From the NCBI GenBank assembly GCA_016218905.1, contig JACRCS010000476.1, positions 1 to 15,634 of the forward strand: a stretch of DNA of 15,634 nucleotides. Direction: 5' to 3'. The first letter of the stretch is position 1. Every line of letters starts with the position of its first letter. This document shows, in pieces, positions 5,363 through 12,576 of this stretch. Both the position numbers and the translations under genes were made by a program. The stretch is from Deltaproteobacteria bacterium (lineage in GTDB: Bacteria > Desulfobacterota_C > Deferrisomatia > Deferrisomatales > JACRMM01). Below the pieces are notes generated by a model, which had not been told where the DNA came from, made no database searches, and saw only the letters and a list, made by a program, of their open reading frames with translations.

Positions 5363-7557
5363 CCTCCCAACCCGAGCAGCCGCCCGCCCTGGTAGATCAC
5401 CAGCGCGACGGTCCAGGCGAGCACGGTCTGGTAGATGAAGGCGACGCTGAACCACTTCCAGGAGCCGAACTCCTGGCGCATGGCGATGGCCACGACGACG
5501 CACGGCATGTAGAGGAGGACGAAGGCCATGAAGGCGTAGGCGGAAAGCGGCGTGAAAGCGCCCCGGACTGCCGCCTTCAGCGGGGACTGCCCCTCCTCTT
5601 CCTCCGCCGCCAGACTGGAGACGCCGAAGGTGGAGACCACGTTGGAGGCCGCGCCCTTGACGGCGTCACCGAAGGACGTCCCGATCTCTTTGAGGTCTTC
5701 GGCGAGGGTCGCCTTGGGGCCGTCCTCTTTCTCCTGAGCCTCCGGGGCATAGATCTCCCCCATCGTCCCCACGACGATCTCCTTGGCGATGACCCCCGTG
5801 ATGAGAGAAGAGGCCGCCTCCCAGGTGCCGAAGCCGAGGGGCGCGAAGGCCGGGGCGATGGCCGCGCCCGTCCGCCCGAGGAAGGAGTCGCGCTTGCTCT
5901 CGACGCCCCACGGGAGGTTCAGGAGGAACCAGACGAAGACGGAGACCGCCAGGATGTAGGTGCCGGCCTTGATCAGGAAGTGCTTGCCCTTCTCCCAGGT
6001 GTGGATCAGGAGGCTTCGCAGCGTGGGCATCCGGTACGGGGGGAGCTCCATGATGAACATGGGCGCGTCCCCCCGGAAGAGCGTGCGCTTGAAGACGACA
6101 CCCATGAGGATGGCGAGCACTATGCCCATCACGTAGAGGGACCAGATGACGGTGCCCGAGCTCGCGGCGAAGAAGACGCCCGCGAAGAGGACGTAGACCG
6201 GCAGCCTCGCGCCGCAGGACATAAGGGGCAGGAGGAGCGCCGTCAGCGCCTTGTCCCGGGGGTTTTCGAGGGTCCTCGTCGCGTAGATCCCCGGGACGTT
6301 GCAGCCGAAACCGAGGAGCATCGGAATGAACGACTTCCCGTGGAGGCCCATGGAGTGCATCGCGCGGTCCATCACGAACGCCGCGCGAGCCATGTAGCCG
6401 CTCCCCTCGAGGAAAGTGATGAAGAACATCATCGCGAAGATGACGGGAACGAAGACGAGCACGAACCCGACTCCGGCGATGACGCCGTCGTTGACAAGCG
6501 AGACCGTCCAGTCCGGAGCGCCCGCGACGCCAAGGAGCGCCGCGGTCCACCTCTTGAACGGACCGTTCGCCATCGTGTCGATCCAGTCGCCGAAGGGAGA
6601 GGAGAGGTCGAAGGTGAGCTTGAAGACGAGCCACATGGCGGCGAAGAAGATGGGGATACCGAGGAACCGGTTGAGGACGATCCGGTCGATCTTCTCGGTG
6701 AGCTCGGTCTTCCGCAGCTCGGGCTTTCGGAGCACCTCCCTCGTCAGTCCCGACGCCAAAGCGTAGCGGGCGTCGGCCATGAGGGACTCGATGTCTTCCC
6801 CGTGAGCCTTCTTTAGATGCGCCGCGGCCTTTTCGAGCGGCAACTCGCCACCGGCGTTGATTTCCCGGACGACCTGCTCGTCGCCCTCGAGAAGCTTCAG
6901 GAGGAGCCAGCGACGCGGATACTTCTCGAGGAGCGCCGGGTGGCTCTTCTCGATGGCGCTCTCCAGGCGCGCGCACGCGCCCTCCACGTCCTCGCCGTAG
7001 CCGACCTTCCGCGGGGCCTGGGCGGAGTCGCCGGTGACGACCTTGAGCAGCTCGTCGAGTCCGCGCTTCTTCGTCGAGGACGTCGGGATCACCCGGATCC
7101 CGAGGCTCTCCTCGATCCCGCGGACGTCGATCTTGTGCCCCTTGGCCTCGGCCTCGTCGTAGATGTTCAGGGCCATGACCACGGGGATCCCGAGCTCCAG
7201 GAGCTGAACCGTAAGGTAGAGGTTCCGTTCGAGGTTCGTCGCGTCCACCACGTTCACGATCAGGTCGGGCCGCTCGTGGACCAGGTAGTCCCGGGCGATG
7301 ATCTCCTCCTGGCTGTAGGGGCTCAGACTGTACGTCCCGGGGAGGTCGACGAGCCGGATCGTCGTTCCCGCCCATTCGAAGGAGGCCGCCTTCTTCTCCA
7401 CGGTCACGCCGGGCCAGTTGCCGACCTGGAGGCGCGTGCCCGCGATCGCGTTGATGAGCGTGGACTTGCCGGAGTTCGGGTTGCCGGCTACCGCGACCGT
7501 CAGCGTACGCTTCGGAACGGCCCGGGAAGACAGCTTCTCGGCGGTCTGGGCGCTCAT
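5359..7557 (-). CDS. feoB: Ferrous iron transporter FeoB
   Basis: Inner-membrane Fe2+ importer, 732 residues, complete. The cytoplasmic N-terminal G domain has G1 GNPNSGKS (25-32), G2 Thr in GVTVE (50-54), G3 DLPG (71-74), G4 NIYD (131-134; NMxD is more usual) and G5 near SSTKKRG (160-166). A helical FeoB_N bundle follows to about 290. The membrane part has the two conserved gate segments, FLEGSGYMARAAFVMD (382-397) to GCNVPGIYATR (418-428), and SCGARLPVY (447-455), plus YMPC at 683-686. An acidic loop of roughly 40 residues at about 605-660 (with EEEEG) is longer than in short FeoB forms. The start overlaps the feoA stop (ATGA) and the end overlaps the Cys-rich gene, so all are co-translated. 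Confidence 0.97.
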   Translation of the reverse strand: MSAQTAEKLSSRAVPKRTLTVAVAGNPNSGKSTLINAIAGTRLQVGNWPGVTVEKKAASFEWAGTTIRLVDLPGTYSLSPYSQEEIIARDYLVHERPDLIVNVVDATNLERNLYLTVQLLELGIPVVMALNIYDEAEAKGHKIDVRGIEESLGIRVIPTSSTKKRGLDELLKVVTGDSAQAPRKVGYGEDVEGACARLESAIEKSHPALLEKYPRRWLLLKLLEGDEQVVREINAGGELPLEKAAAHLKKAHGEDIESLMADARYALASGLTREVLRKPELRKTELTEKIDRIVLNRFLGIPIFFAAMWLVFKLTFDLSSPFGDWIDTMANGPFKRWTAALLGVAGAPDWTVSLVNDGVIAGVGFVLVFVPVIFAMMFFITFLEGSGYMARAAFVMDRAMHSMGLHGKSFIPMLLGFGCNVPGIYATRTLENPRDKALTALLLPLMSCGARLPVYVLFAGVFFAASSGTVIWSLYVMGIVLAILMGVVFKRTLFRGDAPMFIMELPPYRMPTLRSLLIHTWEKGKHFLIKAGTYILAVSVFVWFLLNLPWGVESKRDSFLGRTGAAIAPAFAPLGFGTWEAASSLITGVIAKEIVVGTMGEIYAPEAQEKEDGPKATLAEDLKEIGTSFGDAVKGAASNVVSTFGVSSLAAEEEEGQSPLKAAVRGAFTPLSAYAFMAFVLLYMPCVVVAIAMRQEFGSWKWFSVAFIYQTVLAWTVALVIYQGGRLLGLGG

Positions 7558-7781
7558 CGGAGCACCTCGATGCCGATCCCCTCGGCCTCCTTCTTCCGGA
7601 GCGAGAGCTTGTAGCTCTTCACGGTCACTTCGATCGGGTCGCCCAGGGGGGCCACCTTGTCGATCCGGATCTCCTCGCCCACCAGCACGCCCATGTCCAT
7701 CAGCCTTCGCTTTAGGGGGCCGGTCGCCTCCAGCCGGGTGATCGTCCCCTTCTCGCCGGGTCTCAGCATCGAGAGATTCAT
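7554..7781 (-). CDS. feoA: FeoA protein (adjacent to FeoB)
   Basis: A 75-residue SH3-like cytoplasmic protein that supports FeoB activity. It shows the family pattern: LRPGEKGTITRLE at 6-18, RRLMDMGVLVGEEI at 25-38, LGDPIEV at 46-52 and YKLSLRKKEA at 57-66. The ATG at 7781 is preceded by AGGAGG at 7788-7793, which also encodes the last two arginines of the upstream FeoA. Its stop overlaps the feoB start by 4 nt. Confidence 0.95.
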   Translation of the reverse strand: MNLSMLRPGEKGTITRLEATGPLKRRLMDMGVLVGEEIRIDKVAPLGDPIEVTVKSYKLSLRKKEAEGIGIEVLR

Positions 7782-7784
7782 CGC

Positions 7785-8030
7785 CTACCTCCTCACCAGG
7801 ATCTTCATCGCAAGAGCGCGATCGACCGCGATTCTCGACTCGTCCACTTTCAGGAGCAGAGGCCCTCCCCCTGCGTTCGTTAACATCTCGACCCGCTTTC
7901 CGACCCTTAGCCCCAGGTCCTCGACCCGGCAGTCCGCGGCGCGGCTGCTGTCATGACAGGAAGCCTTCGCAAGCCGGACCGCTGCGATCTCGCCCTGTTC
8001 GCCTTCGCTCAAAAGCCCCAGGGGTACCAT
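7785..8030 (-). CDS. feoA: Second FeoA-domain protein
   Basis: An 81-residue FeoA-type SH3-like protein: LSEGEQGEIAAVRLA at 7-21, VEDLGLRVGKRVEML at 36-50, GGGPLLLKVDESRIAVDR at 54-71. It is less typical than its neighbour: the segment before the signature helix carries Cys25, His26 and Cys34 (SCHDSSRAADC), which could bind metal. Two FeoA genes before feoB are common in some bacteria, and one may regulate or bridge FeoB subunits. The ATG at 8030 follows a GGGAG site that lies at the edge of a heptamer repeat array. It ends 3 nt before the next feoA. Confidence 0.88.
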   Translation of the reverse strand: MVPLGLLSEGEQGEIAAVRLAKASCHDSSRAADCRVEDLGLRVGKRVEMLTNAGGGPLLLKVDESRIAVDRALAMKILVRR

Positions 8031-8040
8031 GTCGACTCTC

Positions 8041-8075
8041 CCGGTTGTCGGTTTTCGGTTGTCGGTCCTCAGTTC
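8041..8075 (-). repeat. Heptamer repeat array, copy 2 (inverted)
   Basis: Five 7-bp units that, read on the minus strand, fit NNACYGA (from GAACTGA at 8075-8069 to CAACCGG at 8047-8041). It is in the opposite orientation to the arrays at 3622-3656 and 8119-8153, and lies just upstream of the second feoA gene's ribosome site. Confidence 0.75.
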
Positions 8076-8146
8076 TCAGGCCTGCGTCTTCAGTCGACCG
8101 GGTTTTCGTCCCTCCCGAGAACTGATGACCGATGACCGAGAACCGA
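8048..8146 (-). other. Large imperfect hairpin between the porin and feoA genes
   Basis: Positions 8048-8077 and 8117-8146 are inverted copies of each other, about 26 matches in 30, with a 39-nt loop. The arms are built from heptamer arrays 2 and 3. Inside the iron-operon transcript this would be a strong structure that could slow or stop RNA polymerase, or protect the porin mRNA 3' end, giving more porin than Feo protein. That role is inference. Confidence 0.65.
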
Positions 8147-8153
8147 GAACTCC
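8119..8153 (+). repeat. Heptamer repeat array, copy 3
   Basis: Five 7-bp units of NNACYGA on the plus strand, beginning GAACTGA (8119-8125) and ending GAACTCC (8147-8153). The end coincides with the stop codon of the minus-strand porin gene (8153-8155), the same placement as array 1, which abuts a stop at 3657. Confidence 0.75.
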
Positions 8154-9313
8154 TACAGCTGCAGCGCCAGCTGCGTGGTGACCACGTCGCGGGTCTTCGC
8201 CGGGCTCCCGGAGCTGTTCACGAGCTCGTCCCCCGCGAAGGCGCCACGGAAGTGCCCGCGCAGGTACTCGACCGACAGGGTCACGGCCTTCCAGGGGCTC
8301 CAGGAGACGTCGACGCCGTACTGCCGCGTCGGCTGCCCCGCGAACTGCCGGCTCGCCTCGTACCGCAGCGCCACCTCCAGGTCTTCCCGCGGCAACCAGG
8401 CCGCCTCCACGTTCCAGGCGAACGGCTTGTCTCCGCCACCGCTTCCATCGGCATCCAAGTCGGCGGCAGCGAAGGTGCGGGCGGCCCCCAGGAGCTCGCC
8501 GGAGAGCCCGAAGGCTCCGCGCTCGAGGATCGCGAAGAGGCTCCACCCTCCCACCCGGCGGCGGTACTCGGCGCCGCCGAGGAGTTCGGCGTTGCTGTCC
8601 GCGAGATCGGAGAGCCAGCTCCCTCCCAGACGAAGGCCTTCCAGAGGCGTGACGACCAGGCTCGCGCCCCAGTCGCGGAGGTGGTCTCCCTCTCCGGCCT
8701 TTTCAGCGTCTCCGTTGAAGACGAAGGCGGAGAGCTTCGCAGGACCGTACTCGTAGGAGGAGAGGAAGGCGGTCTCCCGGGTCTCTCCCAGCTCCAGCGT
8801 CAGGGGATCGGTGATGAAGTGGCTGTAGAAGACGCCGAAGGGGAGGTATTGACGGCCGACTCGAGCGGAGAAGGCACCGCGGGAGAGATTGATCGCCGCC
8901 TCGTCCACTTCGAGGTCGGTGACGTCTTCCTCGAAGAGGAAGCTCAGGTCGCCGTTCACCCACTCGTTGATCTTCAGCCCGAAGCCGAGCTGGGCCGTGG
9001 CCAGCACCAGATCGCTCGAGGAGGCCCTCTTGCCGCCGGCGAACTTGATCCGGCTCGCCGACGCCTCCACCTCCAGCAGTGACGAGATCGTGAGCCGCTC
9101 CGCGAGTCCCAGGCCGTCGGCCTCCTTCTTCTCCGCCAGGGTGTGGTAGAGCTCCGCCTCGCGCTCCTCCAAGGCCCTCAAGCGGGCCTCGAAGCTCGCC
9201 TCGGCCGTGGCCGCCTCGGGGGGCTTCGGGGTCTGCGGCCCGTCGTGGGCCCGGCCCAGAGGAGCAGCCAGCAGAAGCAGTACGGCGGACGTTCCGGCGA
9301 TGGGTCTTAGCAT
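8153..9313 (-). CDS. LbtU-family siderophore porin-like outer-membrane protein
   Basis: A 386-residue outer-membrane beta-barrel. A signal peptide covers about residues 1-22 (VLLLLAAPLGRA), then comes an Ala/Glu coiled-coil-like segment (about 36-66, FEARLRALEEREAELYHTLA), then alternating strand-like stretches such as INLSRGAFSARVGRQYLPFG and a C-terminus ending in LALQL. This layout and the strand wording resemble LbtU, the TonB-independent siderophore porin of Legionella. The Fur-box-like site upstream and the feoA-feoA-feoB genes downstream on the same strand support an iron role. The start at 9313 has AGGAGG about 8 nt upstream. A general porin or phosphate-selective porin relative is the alternative. 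Confidence 0.78.
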   Translation of the reverse strand: MLRPIAGTSAVLLLLAAPLGRAHDGPQTPKPPEAATAEASFEARLRALEEREAELYHTLAEKKEADGLGLAERLTISSLLEVEASASRIKFAGGKRASSSDLVLATAQLGFGLKINEWVNGDLSFLFEEDVTDLEVDEAAINLSRGAFSARVGRQYLPFGVFYSHFITDPLTLELGETRETAFLSSYEYGPAKLSAFVFNGDAEKAGEGDHLRDWGASLVVTPLEGLRLGGSWLSDLADSNAELLGGAEYRRRVGGWSLFAILERGAFGLSGELLGAARTFAAADLDADGSGGGDKPFAWNVEAAWLPREDLEVALRYEASRQFAGQPTRQYGVDVSWSPWKAVTLSVEYLRGHFRGAFAGDELVNSSGSPAKTRDVVTTQLALQL

Positions 9314-9369
9314 GCTCTTGTTCCTCCTGGGTTCTTCACGAGAGATTCAACCGAAGGCAGCCGGCTTTT

Positions 9370-9384
9370 TGATAGTGCGTATCA
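9370..9384 (-). promoter_or_regulatory. Fur-box-like operator
   Basis: TGATAGTGCGTATCA is an inverted repeat with TGATA/TATCA ends; with flanking bases it is TTGATA-N5-TATCAA (9369-9385). It matches the 7-1-7 Fur consensus TGATAATNATTATCA at most positions. It lies 57 nt upstream of the porin start and touches the predicted -10, where a bound repressor would block transcription of the iron operon. Confidence 0.62.
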
Positions 9385-9411
9385 ATATCCGAGGAGGAGG
9401 CGGCGAGTCAA
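9384..9411 (-). promoter_or_regulatory. Predicted sigma-70 promoter of the iron operon
   Basis: On the minus strand TTGACT (9411-9406) and GATATT (9389-9384) are separated by 16 nt and resemble -35 and -10 elements. The -10 abuts the Fur-like palindrome. The start of transcription would fall near 9377. Confidence 0.5.
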
Positions 9412-9425
9412 GCGGTATTGAGTCG

Positions 9426-9456
9426 CATTTTCATTTTCTTTTCATTTTCTTTTCAT
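9426..9456 (-). promoter_or_regulatory. Phased A-tract upstream of the iron promoter
   Basis: On the minus strand the unit ATGAAAAGAAA occurs twice in tandem and is followed by a partial third, an 11-bp period close to one helical turn. It stands out as AT-rich in GC-rich DNA and lies about 15 bp upstream of the predicted -35. It could act as curved DNA or a distal UP element. Confidence 0.5.
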
Positions 9457-9547
9457 CAACGCAGGCGCCCGAGCGGGACGGGGATCGCTCTCATACCGAG
9501 GTTCAAGGATGGCTGAGGGACTCGGGCCTTGATCTCGGGTTCGCGGT

Positions 9548-9572
9548 GGGGGTAGCGGGGAAGGGTGAGGGG
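9548..9572 (+). other. Potential G-quadruplex motif
   Basis: Four G runs (9548-9552, 9557-9560, 9563-9565, 9569-9572) are separated by 4, 2 and 3 nt, a canonical G3+N1-7 pattern on the plus strand. It lies in the 338-nt gap between the dctM stop and the porin start, about 140 nt upstream of the iron promoter. The rest of 9457-9651 shows no gene. Confidence 0.5.
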
Positions 9573-9651
9573 AAGAGGCCCACCGCCCGGCTCCACTGGG
9601 AGTGCGTTTACTGCGAGAACGCGAAGTAGCGCCCGCTAGCGTCCCGTGCGG

Positions 9652-10959
9652 TTAGCGGACGAGGTCCGAAAGGACCAGGACGGTCCAGTAGGGGAACAGC
9701 ATCAGGAGGATGATCGAGACGATGTAGGCGGGTAGGTAGTAGAAACTGCCGCGGAAGACGGTCGTCAGGGGGATGTCTGTTGCCATGGCTGCGACCACGT
9801 AACAGCAGATACCGATCGGCGGCATGATAGAGCCCATGGTGGTGACGATGGTGATGACCTGCCCGAACCAGATCGGATCGTAGTTCATGGCGACGACGAT
9901 CGGATAGAAGATGGGGAGAGAGACGAGGAGGAACGCGAGAGCATCCATCACGCAGCCGCCGACGATGTAGCAAAGCAGGATCACGCAGAGCAGGGTCCAG
10001 TTCGGGACCGTAAGCCCGGAAATCCAGCTCGCAGTTTCAAAGGGGAGCCGAGTCACGGTGAGGAAACGCCCGAAGACTACCGCGCCCGCGACGATCATGA
10101 AGACCAGGCAGGAGATGCGAAGCGTCGCCTTGACGGATGCAAGAAACCCCTGCCAGGAGAGCTTTCGCCTGAAGAGGCAGATCGCCAGCGCGAGGGTACA
10201 GCTCGCTGCCGCCGCCTCCGTCGCCGTCACCACGCCGGTGAAGAGGGCATACATGATGATGGCGAAGAGGATCAGTATGTCGACGATATCGGGGAGCGCC
10301 TGGAAACGTTCCTTCCACGTGCTCTTCGGTGCGGCAGGGCCCCAGTCGGGGTGCCGCCAGCAGATGCAGAAGACCGTGGCCGCGATGGCCGCCGTGAGAA
10401 TCGCGCTCGGTATCACGTTGCCGAAGAAGAGCTTCCCGATGGACTGGCCGGTGTAGAGACCGTACACGACCAGAACGATGCTCGGGGGGATCAGCACCCC
10501 CAGAGTTGCTCCTGCAGCCACAGAGCCGGCGTTGAGTTGGGAGTGGTACTTGTATTTCCTCATCTCCGGGATCGCCACCTGGCTCATGGTGGCCGCCGTC
10601 GCGGTATTGCTGCCGCTGATGGCGGAGAAGGCGGCACAGGCCATGATGGTCGTGATGGCGAGTCCGCCCTTGTAGTGCCCGAACCAGCGATAGGTAGCGC
10701 TGTAGAGCCCGTTATTGTAGCCGGCGTAATGGACGAACTCGCCGACCAGGATGAACATGGGAATGACGGTGAGACCGTAGCTCGAAAAGATATTCCACAA
10801 GTCCGTGCTGATCATTCCCAGTGCCGCTTTGAAGCTGGTAACGAAGGCGACGCCCAAGAACCCGACGATCGCCATGGTAAAGCCCGCAGGCAATCTGAGG
10901 AAGAAGAGAGCCCCAAACATCGCGACGATTCCGAAGACGCCGACGACAGGACCCTCCAT
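9652..10959 (-). CDS. dctM: TRAP transporter large permease DctM
   Basis: The large membrane subunit of a tripartite ATP-independent periplasmic transporter, which carries the substrate across the inner membrane with Na+ or H+. From ATG 10959 it has 435 residues, the usual size, with about a dozen hydrophobic helices. Family landmarks include AAFSAISGSNTATAATMS, GATLGVLIPPSIVLVVYG and GSIMPPIGICCYVVAA. The start follows AGGAGG and lies 2 nt after the dctQ stop; the frame is open further upstream to 11196, but that part overlaps dctQ and looks non-coding. Last gene of the operon. A short inverted repeat (CCGCTA at 9633, TAGCGG at 9653) overlaps its stop but has no U run. Confidence 0.96.
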   Translation of the reverse strand: MEGPVVGVFGIVAMFGALFFLRLPAGFTMAIVGFLGVAFVTSFKAALGMISTDLWNIFSSYGLTVIPMFILVGEFVHYAGYNNGLYSATYRWFGHYKGGLAITTIMACAAFSAISGSNTATAATMSQVAIPEMRKYKYHSQLNAGSVAAGATLGVLIPPSIVLVVYGLYTGQSIGKLFFGNVIPSAILTAAIAATVFCICWRHPDWGPAAPKSTWKERFQALPDIVDILILFAIIMYALFTGVVTATEAAAASCTLALAICLFRRKLSWQGFLASVKATLRISCLVFMIVAGAVVFGRFLTVTRLPFETASWISGLTVPNWTLLCVILLCYIVGGCVMDALAFLLVSLPIFYPIVVAMNYDPIWFGQVITIVTTMGSIMPPIGICCYVVAAMATDIPLTTVFRGSFYYLPAYIVSIILLMLFPYWTVLVLSDLVR

Positions 10960-10961
10960 GG

Positions 10962-11444
10962 TCACTCCTCCTGTCCGGAGAACTTGTTGATGAGCTCGAT
11001 GAGTGAGGTCAAGGCGAGGGCCCCGAAGCCGAGGCCGACTGCAAAGACAAAGGGATGGAAGGGTATTTTGAGCGTTTCCGAGAGCTCTCCGGCGTTCCGG
11101 ATCTTGAGCCCCCACACGAATACCTGCCAGGAGACGACGCCGAAGAAGAGCGTGATAACGCAATCGGCCACGGAATCGACGAGCTTCTTCAGCCACTGCG
11201 GGTATCTGTCGGAGACGATGTCCACGATCATGTGGTCCCTCGCCTTGTGCGAGTACCCGAGGGCGAAGGCGATCACGACCGCTCCCAGGAAGGACACGAT
11301 CTCGTAGGTCCCCTTGAGCGGAACGTCGAGGATGCGAAGGACGACGTTCCCGGTCGCGAGGGCCATGAGCGCAAGCACGGCGATGCCGCCAAGGATCATG
11401 AAGATCGCGTTTAGGAAGTTATTCAATCGGTCCAGGTACTTCAT
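10962..11444 (-). CDS. dctQ: TRAP transporter small permease DctQ
   Basis: A 160-residue protein with four membrane helices (about 12-32, 48-66, 90-110 and 130-152), the DctQ fold that pairs with DctM. Recognisable stretches are LMALATGNVVLRILDVPLKG, EIVSFLGAVVIAFALGYSHK and HMIVDIVSDRYPQWLKKLVD. The ending GQEE supplies the AGGAGG site for dctM. It lies downstream of dctP with an 85-nt gap holding a strong hairpin. Confidence 0.93.
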   Translation of the reverse strand: MKYLDRLNNFLNAIFMILGGIAVLALMALATGNVVLRILDVPLKGTYEIVSFLGAVVIAFALGYSHKARDHMIVDIVSDRYPQWLKKLVDSVADCVITLFFGVVSWQVFVWGLKIRNAGELSETLKIPFHPFVFAVGLGFGALALTSLIELINKFSGQEE

Positions 11445-11482
11445 TGTCTCTCCCGGCGAGCCGTCATGCCGCGTCGAGGCAG

Positions 11483-11522
11483 GAGGAACCGGCCCCCCTC
11501 CGGAAGGAGGTTCCGGTTCCTC
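11483..11522 (-). other. Strong hairpin between dctP and dctQ
   Basis: GAGGAACCGG (11483-11492) pairs perfectly with CCGGTTCCTC (11513-11522), and inside it CCTCC pairs with GGAGG over a 4-nt loop. No U run follows, so a full terminator is unlikely. TRAP operons need more binding protein than permease, and an RNA structure after dctP is a known way to achieve that; here it is inference. Confidence 0.7.
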
Positions 11523-11529
11523 GTGACCC

Positions 11530-12561
11530 TTATTGGCCCTTGTCGTATTTCGCCTTTAGGGAATAGGCATCCTTGAGGATCTGGTCGCCGGGGAGCCCCA
11601 AGGCGTTCACCTTCTTGACGTAGGCACCCATCATGGGATTCAGCAGCTTCGAAATCTCGGCCTTTTCAGCGGCTGGAAGCTCATGGATCTGGAGCTTGTA
11701 CTTCTGCTTCGCCCAGGCAACCGCTTCGTCGCAGTGGTCGTCCTCATACTTGCCCGTCCATTGGGCCTGTTCCCGTCTAAGACCGTCGAGTATCTTCTTC
11801 ACGTCGTCGGGCAGCGCACTCCACTTCTCCTTGTTCATGACGACGGCGAAAGTAACGGTTCCTAGGCTTCCCATCGTCACGTGGGGGCAGTACGCGGCGT
11901 AGTTGAAATCTTTGAGGACCTCGAGCGCGGTGATCATGCCCTTGACCACGCCCCTCTGGAGTGCCTCAGGCGTGTCAGTCTGGGGCATCGCAACCGGTAT
12001 GCCGCCCAGTTTCTCCAGAACCTCTGCGGTCGTCCCGGCCACCCTCAGCTCCATGCCCTTCAAGTCCTTGATCGACTTCACGGGCGTCTTGGTGATGATG
12101 TGAAACGGTGCCGCGGCGAAGACGGTGAGGACCTTCACATCTTTGAACTCCTTGGGGTCGTACTTGTCGACGAGATCGAGCAGGGCAAGGCTCGCAGCCT
12201 CAGAGCTGGAGAATCCCAGCGGCAAGTCGATGACTTCGGAAAGCGGGAAGCGCCCGGGCTGGTAGCTCATGGCGAAGTTCCCGATATCGGCGAGCCCGGA
12301 GATGACACCTTCGAACATGTTCCTGGCAGAGAGGAGGGTGCCTCCCGGGAAGGTCTGAACCTTCACCTTCCCGTTGGTCCTCTTTTCCACCTCCTTGGCC
12401 CACCTCTCCATCTGCACGCCCGGGAAGGTCGCTGCAGGGGCAAAGTTGGCGTACTTGAGGGTTATCGTTCCCTGGGCCTCTACGTTTCTCGGCAGGGAGA
12501 GGGCGAGACCGAGAAGGAGAGCGAAGACGACACCCGCGAACCCTAGCTTTTTCGTTTCCAT
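11530..12561 (-). CDS. dctP: TRAP transporter periplasmic binding protein DctP
   Basis: A 343-residue periplasmic solute receptor. A signal peptide covers about 1-29 (GVVFALLLGLALSLPRNVEA, cut before QGTITLKYA). The DctP family pattern follows: TFPGGTL at 70-76, GLADIGNF at 89-96, and LRVAG at 172-176, where Arg173 is the residue that usually salt-bridges the substrate carboxylate. This supports an organic acid as cargo. The start ATG at 12561 follows AGGAG and is 15 nt past the stop of the upstream synthetase gene, so they are cotranscribed. Confidence 0.95.
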   Translation of the reverse strand: METKKLGFAGVVFALLLGLALSLPRNVEAQGTITLKYANFAPAATFPGVQMERWAKEVEKRTNGKVKVQTFPGGTLLSARNMFEGVISGLADIGNFAMSYQPGRFPLSEVIDLPLGFSSSEAASLALLDLVDKYDPKEFKDVKVLTVFAAAPFHIITKTPVKSIKDLKGMELRVAGTTAEVLEKLGGIPVAMPQTDTPEALQRGVVKGMITALEVLKDFNYAAYCPHVTMGSLGTVTFAVVMNKEKWSALPDDVKKILDGLRREQAQWTGKYEDDHCDEAVAWAKQKYKLQIHELPAAEKAEISKLLNPMMGAYVKKVNALGLPGDQILKDAYSLKAKYDKGQ

Positions 12562-12576
12562 GCTAGACTCCTTTCT

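Noticed and set aside
4873..6816. 647-codon open frame on the plus strand
   Set aside because: It is antisense to feoB, which has all family motifs. The protein is low-complexity acidic and basic text with no domain.
5666..7375. 569-codon open frame on the minus strand
   Set aside because: It is the alternate frame of feoB with an Arg-rich composition typical of a frame shadow.
9369..9385. FNR/CRP site
   Set aside because: TTGAT and ATCAA are present but spaced by 7 nt rather than 4; the Fur-type 7-1-7 reading fits better and matches the iron genes.
10960..11196. N-terminal extension of DctM to 11196
   Set aside because: It overlaps dctQ in another frame, looks non-coding, and the ATG at 10959 has a strong ribosome site and gives the usual family length.
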